From NCBI GenBank assembly GCA_905221615.1, contig CAJNDT010000009.1, positions 62,001 through 126,000 on the forward strand: a stretch of DNA of 64,000 bases. Direction: 5' to 3'. The notes beneath the pieces were generated by a model, which had not been told where the DNA came from, searched no databases, and saw nothing but the letters and a program-made list of their open reading frames with translations. The position numbers and the translations under genes were made by a program. Within the stretch, counting starts at the first letter, position 1, and every line of letters starts with the position of its first letter. Below are positions 11,140 to 22,378 of this stretch, one piece after another. The DNA comes from Symbiodinium sp. CCMP2592. Its lineage: Eukaryota > Sar > Dinophyceae > Suessiales > Symbiodiniaceae.

Positions 11140-11900
11140 GTCTGACCCATGCATGTGAACTCGAGGTGCGGTGGCACAAAGGATTGCTACTTTGGAAGCA
11201 GCAAAGGTCCAGACCTCAGAAAGAGTGTTACCTCGTATCGTTTTGTTCGAGGCTCGAAGAGAGTCGTTGTATTTCCGGCATGTGGTGAGTGCAGTGCGAC
11301 AGAGGCACCGGCACAGCATGGCTGTCGTCATGCGCCGCATCAAGAGTGGCGACCTGAGAATGGCATTGGACTTTTGCCGAGGCTTTCTTGCAGCCTTGTG
11401 GCCCTAGGCACTGAGTTTAGACAGCCTGAGTCCTTGGTTGAGGCATGCCTGGGGGTTCCTGGGTTCATCGAAGCACTAGCCTGCAGAGCGTTGATTGTGC
11501 CAGGCTGTCGGCAAAGTACGTGAACACCAGGCTTTCGTCTTCCGCCAACGGAAAGATCTTATCGATGAGTGGGATCCCGAGAGAGCTTTCATGCGTTTCT
11601 CCTGTCGCCGTCGCGGCTTCTCAGGCTCTTCGCGATCCCACAGCATCGACTGGTGGTAGTTGCTCTTCTGGAAAAACTACCCGGTCTCCTCTAGAAAAGG
11701 AAAGTGCATGCTGCATGCTGTCAACTCGAGGCTCTTGTGCGGCACACGGAGGAGCAAAACACGCAGCTCAATGCGACTGGGCTCATGGCTTTCGGCGAAG
11801 GGAGACGGAGACTTCTGGTGTCTTCTGCCTAGGATCGAGCCCAAGAGACCTTTGACACCTTGCTGGTGGAGCTCAGGGAGCTCAGAGAAGCTCTGAACGC
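11140..11900 (+). CDS. coiled-coil protein, middle exons
   Basis: The frame around 11171-11407 codes ARRESLYFRHVVSAVRQRH and AVVMRRIKSGDLRMALDFC, an amphipathic Arg-rich helix. A short helical piece (LLVELRELREALNAESSTL) can be read at about 11858-11915. Exon edges are unclear. It is assigned to the same long coiled-coil gene by strand, composition and position. Confidence 0.3.
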
Positions 11901-12769
11901 CGAGAGCTCAACCCTTCGGAGCATAGCCCGATAAAGGTGTCAGTGCCGAGGTCTCAGCAGAACAGATGCTTGGGGAGCTTGGGCTGGAACTCGAGCTGCA
12001 TGACGCCAGACAGGACCAGCTCAGCCCAACCCGTTTGGGCTCTTTCTGTGAAGGGGCGAGTGCATTGGGAACTCTGGAAAATTGTCCCGTTGAGATGCTG
12101 ATGCTTCCGAACTGGCACGGTCGGGGGAGGAGAATAGGCCAGCAGACACAAATTTGACAAAGAAAAAGAATGTATGCATGGGACCACTCCAAAAAGCACC
12201 GCCTTTGTCTTTTCATATCTCCCATGGATATATCATTCCACCCCAGGATTGCACCAGGGTGTCGAAAATTCACGATGAGGCCGCTCAGACCAATGCACCT
12301 TCGCGTCATCCATTTTTTTCGCCAAATGTTGTTTGTGGCTTCTTCCGTTTGTGCCTCATCGTTTCGTTGTGCCTTCGCAGTTGAAGTTGGGCATGCGACT
12401 GTGTGGCCGTCGCTTGTGGCATCCATCCCGCTCCCGTCTCTGCAATGCTGTGGTGGGGGAATGCTAAAGCCTCGCCCGGGGAGCGCCCCCGCCACCGCTG
12501 CAACGGTGCCGGGCGGAAGGACCAGGCGCCACCGTCCGGAAAGCGCTTCGCACAAATTCCGAAAGCCCCTTGCTGTTTGCATCGCAAGCCCGAACCCTCC
12601 CCGTCCTTGTATAAAGTTGATTCAATTGCCTTGGAGCGATAATGTTCGCAGGCAAGCTGCGATCGGACAATTCTTCTGTGCAAACGGGGAGAAGAAGGTT
12701 GGACACAGGCACAGTGTGCACAGAACTCCGGACAGTTGCCCATTCTCCGGGCCTGGCCTGAACACGAGC

Positions 12770-13121
12770 ACCCTTCGCTGTGCGTGACCACCCAAGATCC
12801 TACTGCAGACACAGTCTTTGCATGCTGCAAACCGCCGCTCCAGGAGTGGAAGGGCCACGATTCTGTGGCCAATCTCATCGATGCCGAGGAGTGGCTGCAA
12901 ATGCACATCGACATCGCGTTATCGTTGTCCCAAGTGCTGCTTGCGTGGAGGTCAGACCGCCATTGCGTGAGTGCCTGGATCAGGCCGGCAGCTCTTTTGT
13001 GCTCTAGATGTCGTGTCAGTGGCCTTTCTGTTTCTGTTCGGCTGCTTTCTTTGCAGGTTGCCGCCCTCCTGCATGCCCTGTCCAACAAGCTGACGCAGCA
13101 AGAGGAGGCAGAGAGTGTCTA
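12770..13121 (+). CDS. coiled-coil protein, middle exons
   Basis: The frame codes VTTQDPTADTVFACCKPPL, WKGHDSVANLIDAEEWLQMH and, after a probable intron ending TTTGCAG at about 13056, VAALLHALSNKLTQQEEAES. The intron lacks coding character and the last piece is a typical amphipathic helix. The region 11.9-12.77 kb before it shows no defensible exon. Confidence 0.35.
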
Positions 13122-13153
13122 GCTGAACAGCCTCAGCCGTTTGTTCGAATCGC

Positions 13154-13475
13154 ATGCAGGCACTTCACCAGTCTGTCACTTCGGTCATAACCTTCTTCCT
13201 CGGATTGGCTCGCAAGCAAGAGCTTCTGAAGAAGAGAGTGGAAGAGTTCGAGGTGAACTACAATGGCGAGGTAGAGGATTGCGAAAAGGACTTTGAGGAG
13301 ACTTGTGAAAGGAACGAGAAGACGATGCAAGACCTTCACGGCGCGATCGATGATGCGGCACATCACGAAACCTTGGATGAGCTGAAGCAGCAGACCTTCG
13401 ACCACCTGGACCAGATGGCCGTGGGCTACCGAGACCACGCGGACCAGATGCTGCAAATTCACAACCGCTATCCAG
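13154..13475 (+). CDS. coiled-coil protein, long helical exon
   Basis: One of the clearest exons: LARKQELLKKRVEEFEVNYN, EDCEKDFEETCERNEKTMQ, HHETLDELKQQTFDHLDQM, then YRDHADQMLQIHNRYPG. Heptad spacing of Leu/Val/Met with alternating charge predicts a continuous coiled coil. It probably ends at a GT donor after the NRYPG codons (about 13475). The antisense frame 13185-14438 is only a shadow of this and the next exons. Confidence 0.6.
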
Positions 13476-13675
13476 GTGAGGCGCAGGATTTGATTCGCAG
13501 AGAAACTCGCGGCTACTGCAAGGACGGCCCCGGCTCTGCTGTTCTTCTCTGCAAGAGAGAGTCCAAGAAGGGAAGAGAGAAAAAGAGCTTAGCGCAGAGA
13601 GGAGAGCACGGAGAGCACGGAGACACCCGCACGGACACTTCACGGCTGCACGCCGGCTGCACGCCGGCTTCCGGC

Positions 13676-14560
13676 CTGAGGACCTTGGCTTGGCCTTGGA
13701 TCCAGGCGAAGACGCTCCGGCCTTGGCCGCCGAGCGGAAGGCGCAGACGGCCTCCTTGGAGGAGGACGCCGTGAACAAGGCGAAGGCCGCCAGGGCCGCC
13801 GGGGCCGAATAACTCCTCTCTCTGCAACGGCGCGCTCTGGGCGGAGGCTTTGAGTGTCCTTTTTCGTTGCTGTCTGCCCTTGTGGAAGGCGGCTTTCCCC
13901 GCGCCACCCGATGAAGACGAGGCGGCCAAGGCCACACGCTTGGAGGCCTTGGCAGCTGCGGTGGAAGCGGCCAAGGCAGAAGTGCAGCAGGCGAGGGGCA
14001 CAGAAAAGCAGCAGCGCGCAGAATCGTATTGCGGAAGTCCCAGGTCCTAGATCCTAAGTCTTCCGGCTTTGGGCCTTCTTCTTGGCGTGCAGTGCGTGCA
14101 GTGCAGGCGGCGGAGGCGAAGGAGGCTGCCGCGCTGGAAGAAGAGGCCCAAATCTTTGCTGGACTGGAGGAGAAGAGCAGCTGGCCGCTTGGAGAAGGCA
14201 CGGGCTGCAAGGTGCTGGAGAAGTTCGTCCTTGAGGATCTTCGACAGCAGATCTTGCAGCCACCAGAGGGCCAGGGCCAAGGGCAAGCCCAAGAGGAGAC
14301 GCCCGCGGCCGACGCCCCGGAAGGCGAGTCGGAGGTCCTTGAGGAGCCGAAGTTTGCAGATGGCACGGAAGCCCTGGACACCTTGGCTTTCGACAACGAC
14401 TGGTTCGAGGACAACCTCTCATCGCTGCGAAGCGCCATCTTCGAAAACCTTGTGGGTCAAAAGCGCTACCTGGACCGCGTGGACATCCCAGCAGCTTGCC
14501 GGCAACCATGGCTTGCGCCCACGCCTGTGCCGAGGCCCGTGCAGCGCTTCAGAAGAGCTA
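13676..14560 (+). CDS. coiled-coil protein, acidic Ala/Glu-rich exons
   Basis: Segments code PEDLGLALDPGEDAPALAAE and KAQTASLEEDAVNKAKAARA (13676-13812), RLEALAAAVEAAKAEVQQAR (13905-14000), and a long exon 14090-14560 with VLEKFVLEDLRQQILQ and DNDWFEDNLSSLRSAIFENL. Codon use is strongly GC-rich, as in neighbouring exons. Function beyond a structural coiled coil cannot be stated. Confidence 0.5.
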
Positions 14561-14639
14561 GACATCTAAAGTACCCATGCAAGTTGCAGACGCCACTTGA
14601 AGCTCTCGCGTTCCCGCAGTTCGGCTTCAAGGTTCAGGG

Positions 14640-15062
14640 AGCTTCGAGGGGAGGGGCCATGGACTTCACACAGAACCCGGTGTCCCTGGACATGCCCATG
14701 TCCCAGGAGCCAGCGGCGACGCAGCTGGACCTGCCCACCCAGATGGACTGCACCCCAAACCCCGCCAAAGAGCCACTGCTGAGGACTCCGCCGCGACAGA
14801 AGCGGAGCCTCCTGGAAGCAACGCAGGCGCGACACGTGCCTGACCCCAGAGGCCACGAGTCGCCTTCGCAAGTCGACGGCTTCGAGCACCTGCAGACTAG
14901 CTTGGGCCTGGCAGTGGATCCCTACATGCCGGACGCGACGGTGACGCAGGCGGAGGCCACCTTAGAAGAGGAGGAGCGGCCTCAGGGGGTGCCTGAAAAG
15001 GAGGAGTGCATCGGAGTTCGCCTGACGGACTTGGACGCCACGTCCTCCTGTCTGTCTACAAT
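14640..15062 (+). CDS. coiled-coil protein, disordered linker exon
   Basis: The frame codes a Pro/Gln/Thr-rich low-complexity segment (MDFTQNPVSLDMPMSQEPA, TPPRQKRSLLEATQARHVP) followed by an acidic helix (VTQAEATLEEEERPQGVPE). It is likely a flexible linker within the same protein. The stop at about 15070 is probably intronic. Confidence 0.4.
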
Positions 15063-15087
15063 CTGTTCTTAGTGTGCGACATGCCTC

Positions 15088-15400
15088 TTGCAGCCGGGAG
15101 ACAATCGGAAGTCCATGACGGGCGGCATGATGGCCTGCTTGGTCGAGCAATTTGTTCAGGGTGTCATGGAGGATTACCACCAGCAGCGTGAGCGCTACTT
15201 TGCCCTGCCCAAGAGTCAGCGGTCTTCGGACAGGTACACGGTGCGGGACTACCTGACTGGGCAACTGACCGTGCCGGAACCGGTGGAGTGCACCTCCATT
15301 GAGTTGCTGCTGGCAGCGGAGGAGATCAACGTGATGCTTCTGGGACTGCCGGGGCCGAAGCCGTTCAAGACCCTGAGGAGTGGCCGAGAAGCCCGCGGCC
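15088..15400 (+). CDS. coiled-coil protein, exon before the minisatellite
   Basis: It codes MTGGMMACLVEQFVQGVMED, YHQQRERYFALPKSQRSSD, DYLTGQLTVPEPVECTSIE and LLLAAEEINVMLLGLPGPK. A helical pair is joined by a Pro-containing loop, and no stops occur over about 300 bp. It ends near the 57-bp repeat, so the minisatellite probably lies in the following intron. Confidence 0.5.
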
Positions 15401-15463
15401 AAGAAGCCCGTGGACAAGCAGAGTGCAGTACAAGCGGCTGGCTTCTTGTAGCTCGCCTTAGTT

Positions 15464-16605
15464 TTGCCCGCTTTTGGCCACACCCACCCCTCATGGCCAC
15501 ACCTCTCTCCTAGCCACGAACACGCCGCTCTTGGCCACACCCAGCCCTCATGGCCATGGCACACCTCTCTCCTAGCCACGAACACGCCTCATGGCCGCTC
15601 TCCTTGCCACAGCACGCCGCTCTTGGCCACACCCACCCCTCATGGCCACACCTCTCTCCTAGCCACGCGCCTCTCTCCTAGCCACACGCACGCCGCTCTT
15701 GGCCACACCCACCGCTCTTAGCCACACCTCTGTCCTAGCCACGAGCACGCCGCTCTTGGCCACACCTCTCTCCTAGCCACGCACCTCTTTCCTAGCCACA
15801 CGCACGCCGCTCTTGGCCACACCCACCGCTCTTAGCCACACCTCTCTCCTAGCCACGAACACGCTGCTCTTGGCCACACCCACCGCTCTTAGCCACACCT
15901 CTCTCCTAGCCACGAGCACGCCGCTTTTGGCCACACCCACCGCTCTTAGCCACACCTCTCTCCTAGCCACGAACACGCCGCTCTTGGCCACACCCACCGC
16001 TCTTAGCCACACCTCTCTCCTAGCCACGAACACGCCTCATGGCCACTCTCCTTGCCACACCCACCCTTCATGGCCACACCTCTCTCCTAGCCACACGCAC
16101 GCCGCTCTTGACCACACCCACCCCTCATGGCCACACCGCTCCTAGCCACGAGCACGCCGCTCTTGGCCACACCCACCCCTCATGGCCACACCTCGATCCG
16201 AGCCACACGCACGCCGCTCTTGGCCACACCCACCGCTCTTAGCCACACCTCTCTCCTAGCCACGAACACGCCGCTCTTGGCCACACCCACCGCTCTTAGC
16301 CACACCTCTCTCCTAGCCACGAACACGCCGCTCTTGGCCACACCCACCGCTCTTAGCCACACCTCTCTCCTTGCCACCAACACGCCACTCTTGGCCACAC
16401 CCACCCCTCATGGCCACACCTCTCTCCTAGCCACTTGGCCACACCCAACCCTCATGGCCACACTTCTCTCCTAGCCACGAGCACGCCGCTCTTGGCCACA
16501 CCCACCCCTCATGGCCACACCTCTCTCCGAGCCACAGGCACCCCTCTTGGCCACACCTCTCTCTCTCTCTCTCTCGCTCCTGGCCACTCATGTGCGCGCT
16601 GCTCT
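15464..16605. repeat. 57-bp minisatellite ending in (CT)n
   Basis: Units of the form CCTCTCTCCTAGCCACGAAC followed by CTCTTGGCCACACC and CACCGCTCTTAG repeat with a 57-bp period over 1.1 kb. Some units lack an internal block. Because 57 is a multiple of three, one + frame (SLLATNTPLLATPTALSHT) and one - frame (VARREVWLRAVGVAKSGV) stay open for many units. A (CT)n run at about 16558-16580 closes the array just before the next exon. Confidence 0.9.
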
Positions 16606-16612
16606 TCATCGC

Positions 16613-17484
16613 GCGCGCCCTTTGCAGGGCTAAGGAACCGCCGCCACGGCGACTTCTGCGCCTCCGCGACTATGCGGAGAGCATCGAGTTCTTGCGACGG
16701 AACCACATGGTCGTCTGTGCTCAAGGACTCCTGCTGGAGCCTCTGCCAAGGCCTGCATGCCAGTGGCGCTACTCCTTCCTACTGGCCAGTGCAGTTCTTT
16801 GTCAGGGCCGAGAAGCGGAGTGAGCCCGCGGTGCAGGCACTGCTGCGCAAGCCCGGGGACAAGGTACGGTCCCGAGAGTACTGGAGCGCCGTCCGCACGG
16901 ACCTCAGTTACTGGATGGGACGCCATTGCCCTGGTATCAACGCCGCCCTGGCCGGGATCACCGTCAAGCTCCTCAAGCAACTGGGCTTGCACAACCCGAC
17001 ACCGGGACGTGTGCAAAACTTAGGCGTTGTACACCTCCTGCACAGCGCCAACGTCGTCAAGGTTGGCAGCTCAAGCCTCTCCACGAGCGAGGACGACAAG
17101 GCCTGTGCTTTCAAGGGACACCTCCGCTACTACCGCGAGAATATCTTCGACAAGGAGCAGCTGCTCGAGCTGCCCTGCGTGGTCGTCACCACGAGCTACC
17201 ACGCCGCCTTGAAGCTCCAGGAGGCGATGAACGCCTGGGCCCGCTTCTACGAGCCGGACCAGTGTCTCGGCACGGAGACCTACAGCCCTGCCCTCCTGAA
17301 GGACCTCAAGGAGCAGCTCTACACTCGGTCGCAGCACTCCTGGAGCAATGTGCAAAGGACCGTCCGCTTCTGGCGCGCCGAGACCAAGAAGCGCCGCTCT
17401 TCCAGGACGGATTCTTCTGCGACGGCTTCCGCTTCTAAGCCTGCTTCCGAGCTTGAGAAGCTCTTCGAGGAGAAGACGTGGTGA
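16613..17484 (+). CDS. coiled-coil protein, exon pair after the minisatellite
   Basis: A first exon (about 16627-16750) codes PPPRRLLRLRDYAESIEFLR and NHMVVCAQGLLLEPLPRP. A second, unusually long exon (about 16795-17484) codes FFVRAEKRSEPAVQALLR, YWSAVRTDLSYWMGRHCPG, GHLRYYRENIFDKEQLLEL, LYTRSQHSWSNVQRTVRFW and a Ser/Lys-rich tail ending KLFEEKTW before TGA. The frame changes between them, which requires an intron. The tail could be a true C-terminus or the TGA could be just inside an intron. No known domain is recognised. Confidence 0.5.
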
Positions 17485-17764
17485 AAGGCTCTTGGACTGC
17501 TGCCGTCCCAGAAAGCCGTCCCCTTTTTGTGTTGACTCTCCTCCAAGAGGCTGAGTCCGCTATAATCGCATGAAGCTGTGCCCAAAAGCTCCAGCTCATC
17601 ACTGCATGCCGCCTGTCGCCCTGTGGCTTCAGCACTGTACAGCAACAAGCACTTGGCTGGGACTCCAGAAGGCAGACCAAAACAGAGTGTGGCAGCACAG
17701 GTGTGGACCAGCACAGGCTGCCTGTGTGGCCCTTTGTGTTCTGCAATAACGAAGCCACCTTTCT

Positions 17765-18655
17765 GCACCCGAGGCAGCTTGTGAAGACGTGCGTCGTGAT
17801 CTAGACCAAAGACTTCGCCGGCACACCAACCGAAAGGGCGAAGTGCAGGCAGGGGTTGGCCGGGACCGGGTTCGCTTGCGCTTGAGCTCAGGGTTATGCC
17901 ACAGGTGGATTGGTATGTGCCGCGCTACAGCACTGTGTCCAAGCACAAGGACGCGGCCGGCTCTGAAGCCAGGGTCTCTAGCGTCTATAGGAAACTGCTA
18001 GGCGACAGGCGATGAAGGCGCCTCGCGAAACGACATGTGTGGGGGATCCGGAGTGAAGTCGCAGGGCAGCACGGCAGTAGAAAGGCATTGGGGAAGGATT
18101 TGTGTGCGAGGACAAGTTCGAAAGACATCTGGTGGCGGTGGCGCAGAAATGCCAAGACCAAGATGATGCTGTTGAAGAAGCGCTTCGGCAGATCGATGAA
18201 GCAGAGGAACAGCTCGGGGCTCAGATCCCGGCGTCGTCTGTCGGTCCTCCGTGCAGGGCATTCCACGGCCACGAGCTTCAGGTACAAGCAGCGCGTCGCC
18301 AAGATTCAGGAAGGTTTGGGCGATGCTGAGGGCCAAGATATGTTCTGCAGCTGCTCGCGTTTATCGGTCCCTCGCGCTCATTCTTGAGCTCCTTTCGTCT
18401 GAGGCCGAGACCCTGCCAGTGCTGACTTCCATGGAGCGGCAGGTGGGAGGAGAGAGCGCTTCTCTGTGTTTGATGGGCAGATCACGACAGGTGGTGGATT
18501 GCATGGTTCGCTTCCGGGAGCTCTGCCAGACGACGGTCCAAGGAAGGCTCCTGGAGCTCAGCTCCAAGGCTCCGCAGGCTCGGTCTCTTCACGGGAGTAG
18601 CCGCCCGAACCTCCTGGCCGATGGGCACATCCTTCTGGGCTGGAGTTGGCGATGA
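17765..18655 (+). CDS. coiled-coil exons, same or next gene
   Basis: Segments code EDVRRDLDQRLRRHTNRKG (about 17780-17850), CEDKFERHLVAVAQKCQDQD and EEALRQIDEAEEQLG (about 18105-18225), and YRSLALILELLSSEAETLPV with FRELCQTTVQGRLLELSS (18360-18570). All are amphipathic, charge-rich and on the + strand. They may continue the long coiled-coil protein if the stop at 17484 is intronic. Confidence 0.35.
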
Positions 18656-19082
18656 CATGCATGCTGGCGGGCGAACGAAAGGTCTTGAGAGTATGAGCTG
18701 TCTGCCCCAAGCCGACGGTAGACTGTAATTAGTTTGGTGGAAAGAAGGACTGATTGGGGGTGCATGGCGATGCGAAAGGCGAGACTCCTAGTCGGGAAGT
18801 TCGAGTGGGTATCTGAATGTGTCAGCACAGGGGTGGGCAGTAATTACACCTCTTCAGTGATGGTGTTGTGCGCATTCGGTGCACTATGAACGGAGTTTTG
18901 TCGGTGCAAGACCACGCATGATGCGGCAGCTGTGATGACAGGGGCTGCAGAAGGAGAACCAGGCCTTTCTGATGATGTGCCAAAAGGGTGAGGAACAGTA
19001 CAGCGAGCCGGAGATCGTGTATTATGGAGGGGAGGCGTGCTGCGAGTGGAGGCTTAGAAAGGTGGCTTTGTGTTTGCCCTTG

Positions 19083-19271
19083 CAGATTGAAGAGCTCAAC
19101 CAGACGCTGGATGAACGTAAGCAAGCGAGGGCACAGCGGGCTTGCGCCCAAGAGCCGCCGTTCCCTTGCGCCGCGCCGAACTCGGCATAGCGCCGCTTCA
19201 CCGCCAGGCACAGGAGCTGGAAAGCCAGATCCAGGACAAATGCAAAGCCGTAGCCTCAAAGAAAGGCTGAG
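19083..19271 (+). CDS. short coiled-coil exons
   Basis: After a TTGCAG acceptor at about 19085 the sequence codes IEELNQTLDERKQARAQ. A second piece (about 19175-19271) codes LHRQAQELESQIQDKCKAVA and ends KKG-stop. Both are heptad-like. The region 19.3-20.4 kb beyond has only weak exon candidates (for example ESVMISAQHASAAFRSHE at about 19370). Confidence 0.3.
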
Positions 19272-20401
19272 CGCATCTGATTCTTAATGTCAATGTGCTT
19301 TCATCGGAATCAGGTGCCCATGGATGCTTTTGCGGTGGCCTACGCCACTGCTGTTGAGACCCTCTGTGCCAGCGAGTCCGTCATGATTTCAGCCCAGCAT
19401 GCCTCAGCTGCATTCAGATCGCATGAGACGGGTGTCTCCAGTTTTCCGCTGCCAGGCAAAGGCTTTGGGCGGAAGTACGGCGAACCGCGGCGGAAAGCCC
19501 AGGAGCGTGTACGATTGCCCGGCCTGTGATCACTGCTGTCCGCGTGACGAAGTCGGAGCGAACTGCTGAGCCAGGCACACTCATTGCAAGGGCCTCCACT
19601 GTTCGCTCCAACATCCAGCTGCTCCTGGATTATGCAGCCTGGCTAGCACATGGGAATGTATGCATCTTCGTTTCTGCAGCCTCATTCTGATCAGGTTTCG
19701 CAGCTCTTAACGCTGCCACCTCCGGAGGAGGGAGGCGCGTTCTTTGCATTTTCGAAGCATTGCCTGGCTGAGGCTGAGCCATGCTGAGCCCCTACATTTG
19801 CCCAGGATACGAAGTGACCGCCATGCCCAAGGTTCCTCGCATCATGAGCGTCAGGTGCCTCCACCGGGGGTGTATGTCTGTGTGTGTGTGTTGGCGTGAT
19901 TTGGAATCGGGGAAGAGATGCTTTGTGATGCTTTGTCAGGCACTTCTTCTCGCGTGGTGGCGAGTGCTCTCCTTGTGCATGGTGATGCGCAAGATGCATT
20001 TGCTGCTAGAGTGCAGCGAGCACATTGAGGCCCTGGACGTTCACTGGCGAGCTGTTGGGCATTCTTTACGTTGCCGTCCGTGGCTCATCGCCGTGCCATT
20101 CAGCGCATGCGCGAAATGCATTAATTAGGCTTGGAGCCTTGAATTCAAAAGCAGTCTTATAAGGTCTGTGCCATGGCAGAGCTCGGCAGCCATCTGGGTG
20201 CCTTCCGGGAAAACAGCGTCACTCTCCGAGTCGTGCTCTGCGCCTCCAAAGGGTGCGAGGAAGCTTTTGCTCTGAGGCTTCCAAGTACGAGTTGGCCGTA
20301 GCACCCTCAGAGTCTGCTGCGCGCTGCTCGTTGCTGTACTGCATTGTACAGGGCAATGCGAATACAGACTGGCTTCCTAGGCGGTTCCAAGCCTTTCCAT
20401 C

Positions 20402-21054
20402 TTGAGGGAGGACATGTGTTTCTTGCCGTCTGCAGAGGAGCAGAAGGAGGCTCACAATTTGATTCTCTTGTGCGGATCGAGTCAGACAGCAACCGGCATG
20501 GAGGTCCACCGGAAAGCCGATGAAGCGAAAGACTTGTGCGGCTCCCGGCATGTGGCATCACACTGCACGTTTCGAGAGTGGGAGCCAGGAGTGACGAAGT
20601 ACCGGTCGAGCAGAGAGAGGAAGCACAGCATGCCGTGCAGCTGTCTCGATCAATGGAGGCTCGTGCAGGTGCAGAAAATGCAGACCATACGTTGTCACGC
20701 AGTGAGTCTTGGGAACTCTTGCGCGAGGCATCTCAGGCTTTGAGAGACGACTCGCTGCTTCGGGTGCCACATCCAATTTTTTGGCGACGCGTCGTGTGCG
20801 AGCGCCTGCGTTCGTCTGCTCTCTACTGGCCTCCTGAGGTGCTCGGGCCCCTCATGAAGAGCGAGAGATTTAACAATGAAATCCAATCCGTGATCAAGTC
20901 CTCCAACGAGGCTTACGCTGGTCAGGCTCGCGATCGCTTCCGGCTGCGTCCTGCACAGTTTCTGGACTTGCCCGCACAGTTATGTCCTCTGCCAAACCAC
21001 GAGGGTGTGTATGTTCAACTGATCGTCCTGGCTCAGTCAAAGTGCAGGGCGTAA
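20402..21054 (+). CDS. hypothetical exons at the end of the coiled-coil region
   Basis: The 20536-21054 frame codes LREASQALRDDSLLRVPHPI, FWRRVVCERLRSSALYWPPE, LMKSERFNNEIQSVIKSSN and RDRFRLRPAQFLDLPAQLC before a TAA at about 21052. It may be the C-terminal exon of the long coiled-coil gene. No family is recognised. Confidence 0.35.
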
Positions 21055-21241
21055 ATTTAGGGCATAGGAGAAGCCAGTTTTTCGATGCGAGCCATGACTG
21101 GAAGGCCCGAAGGCTTTGATCATGTACAATGTACAGCAGCGCAAGTACTGTAGCTGGGCAGCCGCGTTGCTCGACAAATCACTGGATGCAGCTAAACGGT
21201 AATGCTGGTAGCCCGTCACAGCGTGCTGGAACAGGTGCATC

Positions 21242-22378
21242 ATGCTTCACGTGAAACTTCAACCTTACATGTGGTTTGCTCGCAGGCCATTCGTGGGCTT
21301 GAGACAAGGTGGTCGCAGAAGCTTGCTCGTCGTCTGCCTCTTGGGCCACTACGTGTGCCAGCTCTGCTTCGTGACCCCACGGTCTCCGCGTGCGCCGTCC
21401 GGGCCCTCCGTGTCTCTTCGCGCAGCCAAAGGAGTGACACCTGTGGTGGACGACTCCGACCTGTCAGACTCCGACTCGTCCGACTCGGGCAAGTCGGAGC
21501 CATCAGAGCCCGAAAGCCGAAAGAAGGCTTCCTTCGACGACATCCTCACCGAGGCAGACAATTTTGCAACATCAATCGAGCGCAAAAGCAAGCGATCAAC
21601 TGCAGTGGCTCGTGTCTCCTTGGAAGACGAGCTCCGCACCTTGATAGCAGATAGCTTGCGTCGAGATAGCTGTTTCATCAGACCTTTGCGATTGACGACG
21701 AGTCTGCGGATTTTTTTGAATGCGTAAGTGGTTTAGCTTCTCCACTCAGGGGTTAGGTTGTGCTTCGTATGACCCTGCTGCCGCCCGTGATAAGAGTTTG
21801 GGCTAGTGACAAGCAAAGCCTCAGTTCTTTTATACACGAGTCCTTCACGGATTCCTGTCTCCCTGTATGCCTTTGCGACTCCTGACGTAGCTTCCAGTCT
21901 CAGCTTTTCTGAAGGCGGCTTGTCGCTGGAGGAGGACACCGACCTGGACATGATGATGATGAGCCGGGCTCGAGGTGGAAAAGCGAAGACGACCACTTTG
22001 AGCTATCGCATCAATCGCTGGTTCGAGGAAACGAAGGAGATGATCACCAACCCGACCAGGATCCAGATCACATATGCCATGGTTTTCTTCTCGTGCTTTG
22101 CCAGCTTGATGATCATGGGAGTGATCACGTTTGCACTGGGAGGCGTTCGATTGCAAGGCGATGGTGTTGAATCCGCCATGCGTCAAAAGATGATGAGCGG
22201 GGATGCCTTCATGCAGCGCTTCAACATGATCCGGGAGAACAAGCGAAAATTTGCAGAGATGGACGACATCCGAAAGTACACCAGCGACCTCTACACCCTG
22301 AATCCGGACAGCAAGATCAACTTTGCACCCAAGCAGTTGGCAGAGATCACCCCGGAAGATGTGATTGGCGAGTTCTAG
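21242..22378 (+). CDS. plastid-targeted single-TM protein, unknown function
   Basis: The start MLHVKLQPYMWF leads into a hydrophobic signal-like segment (SLLVVCLLGHYVCQL), then CFVTPRSPRAPSGPSVSLRA. This is the dinoflagellate plastid presequence layout: signal peptide, FVxP-type motif at its end, then a Ser/Arg-rich transit peptide. An acidic Ser/Asp linker (DSDLSDSDSSDSGKSEPSE) and a helical stretch follow. An intron between about 21690 and 21900 joins the second exon, which has one TM helix (ITYAMVFFSCFASLMIMGVI) and a charged C-terminus ending DVIGEF-TAG. Targeting across the multi-membrane plastid envelope is inferred; function is unknown. Start could instead lie on an upstream exon. Confidence 0.55.

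Noticed and set aside
13185-14438. 417-codon open frame on the minus strand
   Set aside because: Ser/Ala/Pro-rich composition is the complement of GC-rich coiled-coil exons on the + strand, which show real heptad structure.
15773-16474. Repetitive open frames on both strands
   Set aside because: Produced by a 57-bp period divisible by three; simple minisatellite.
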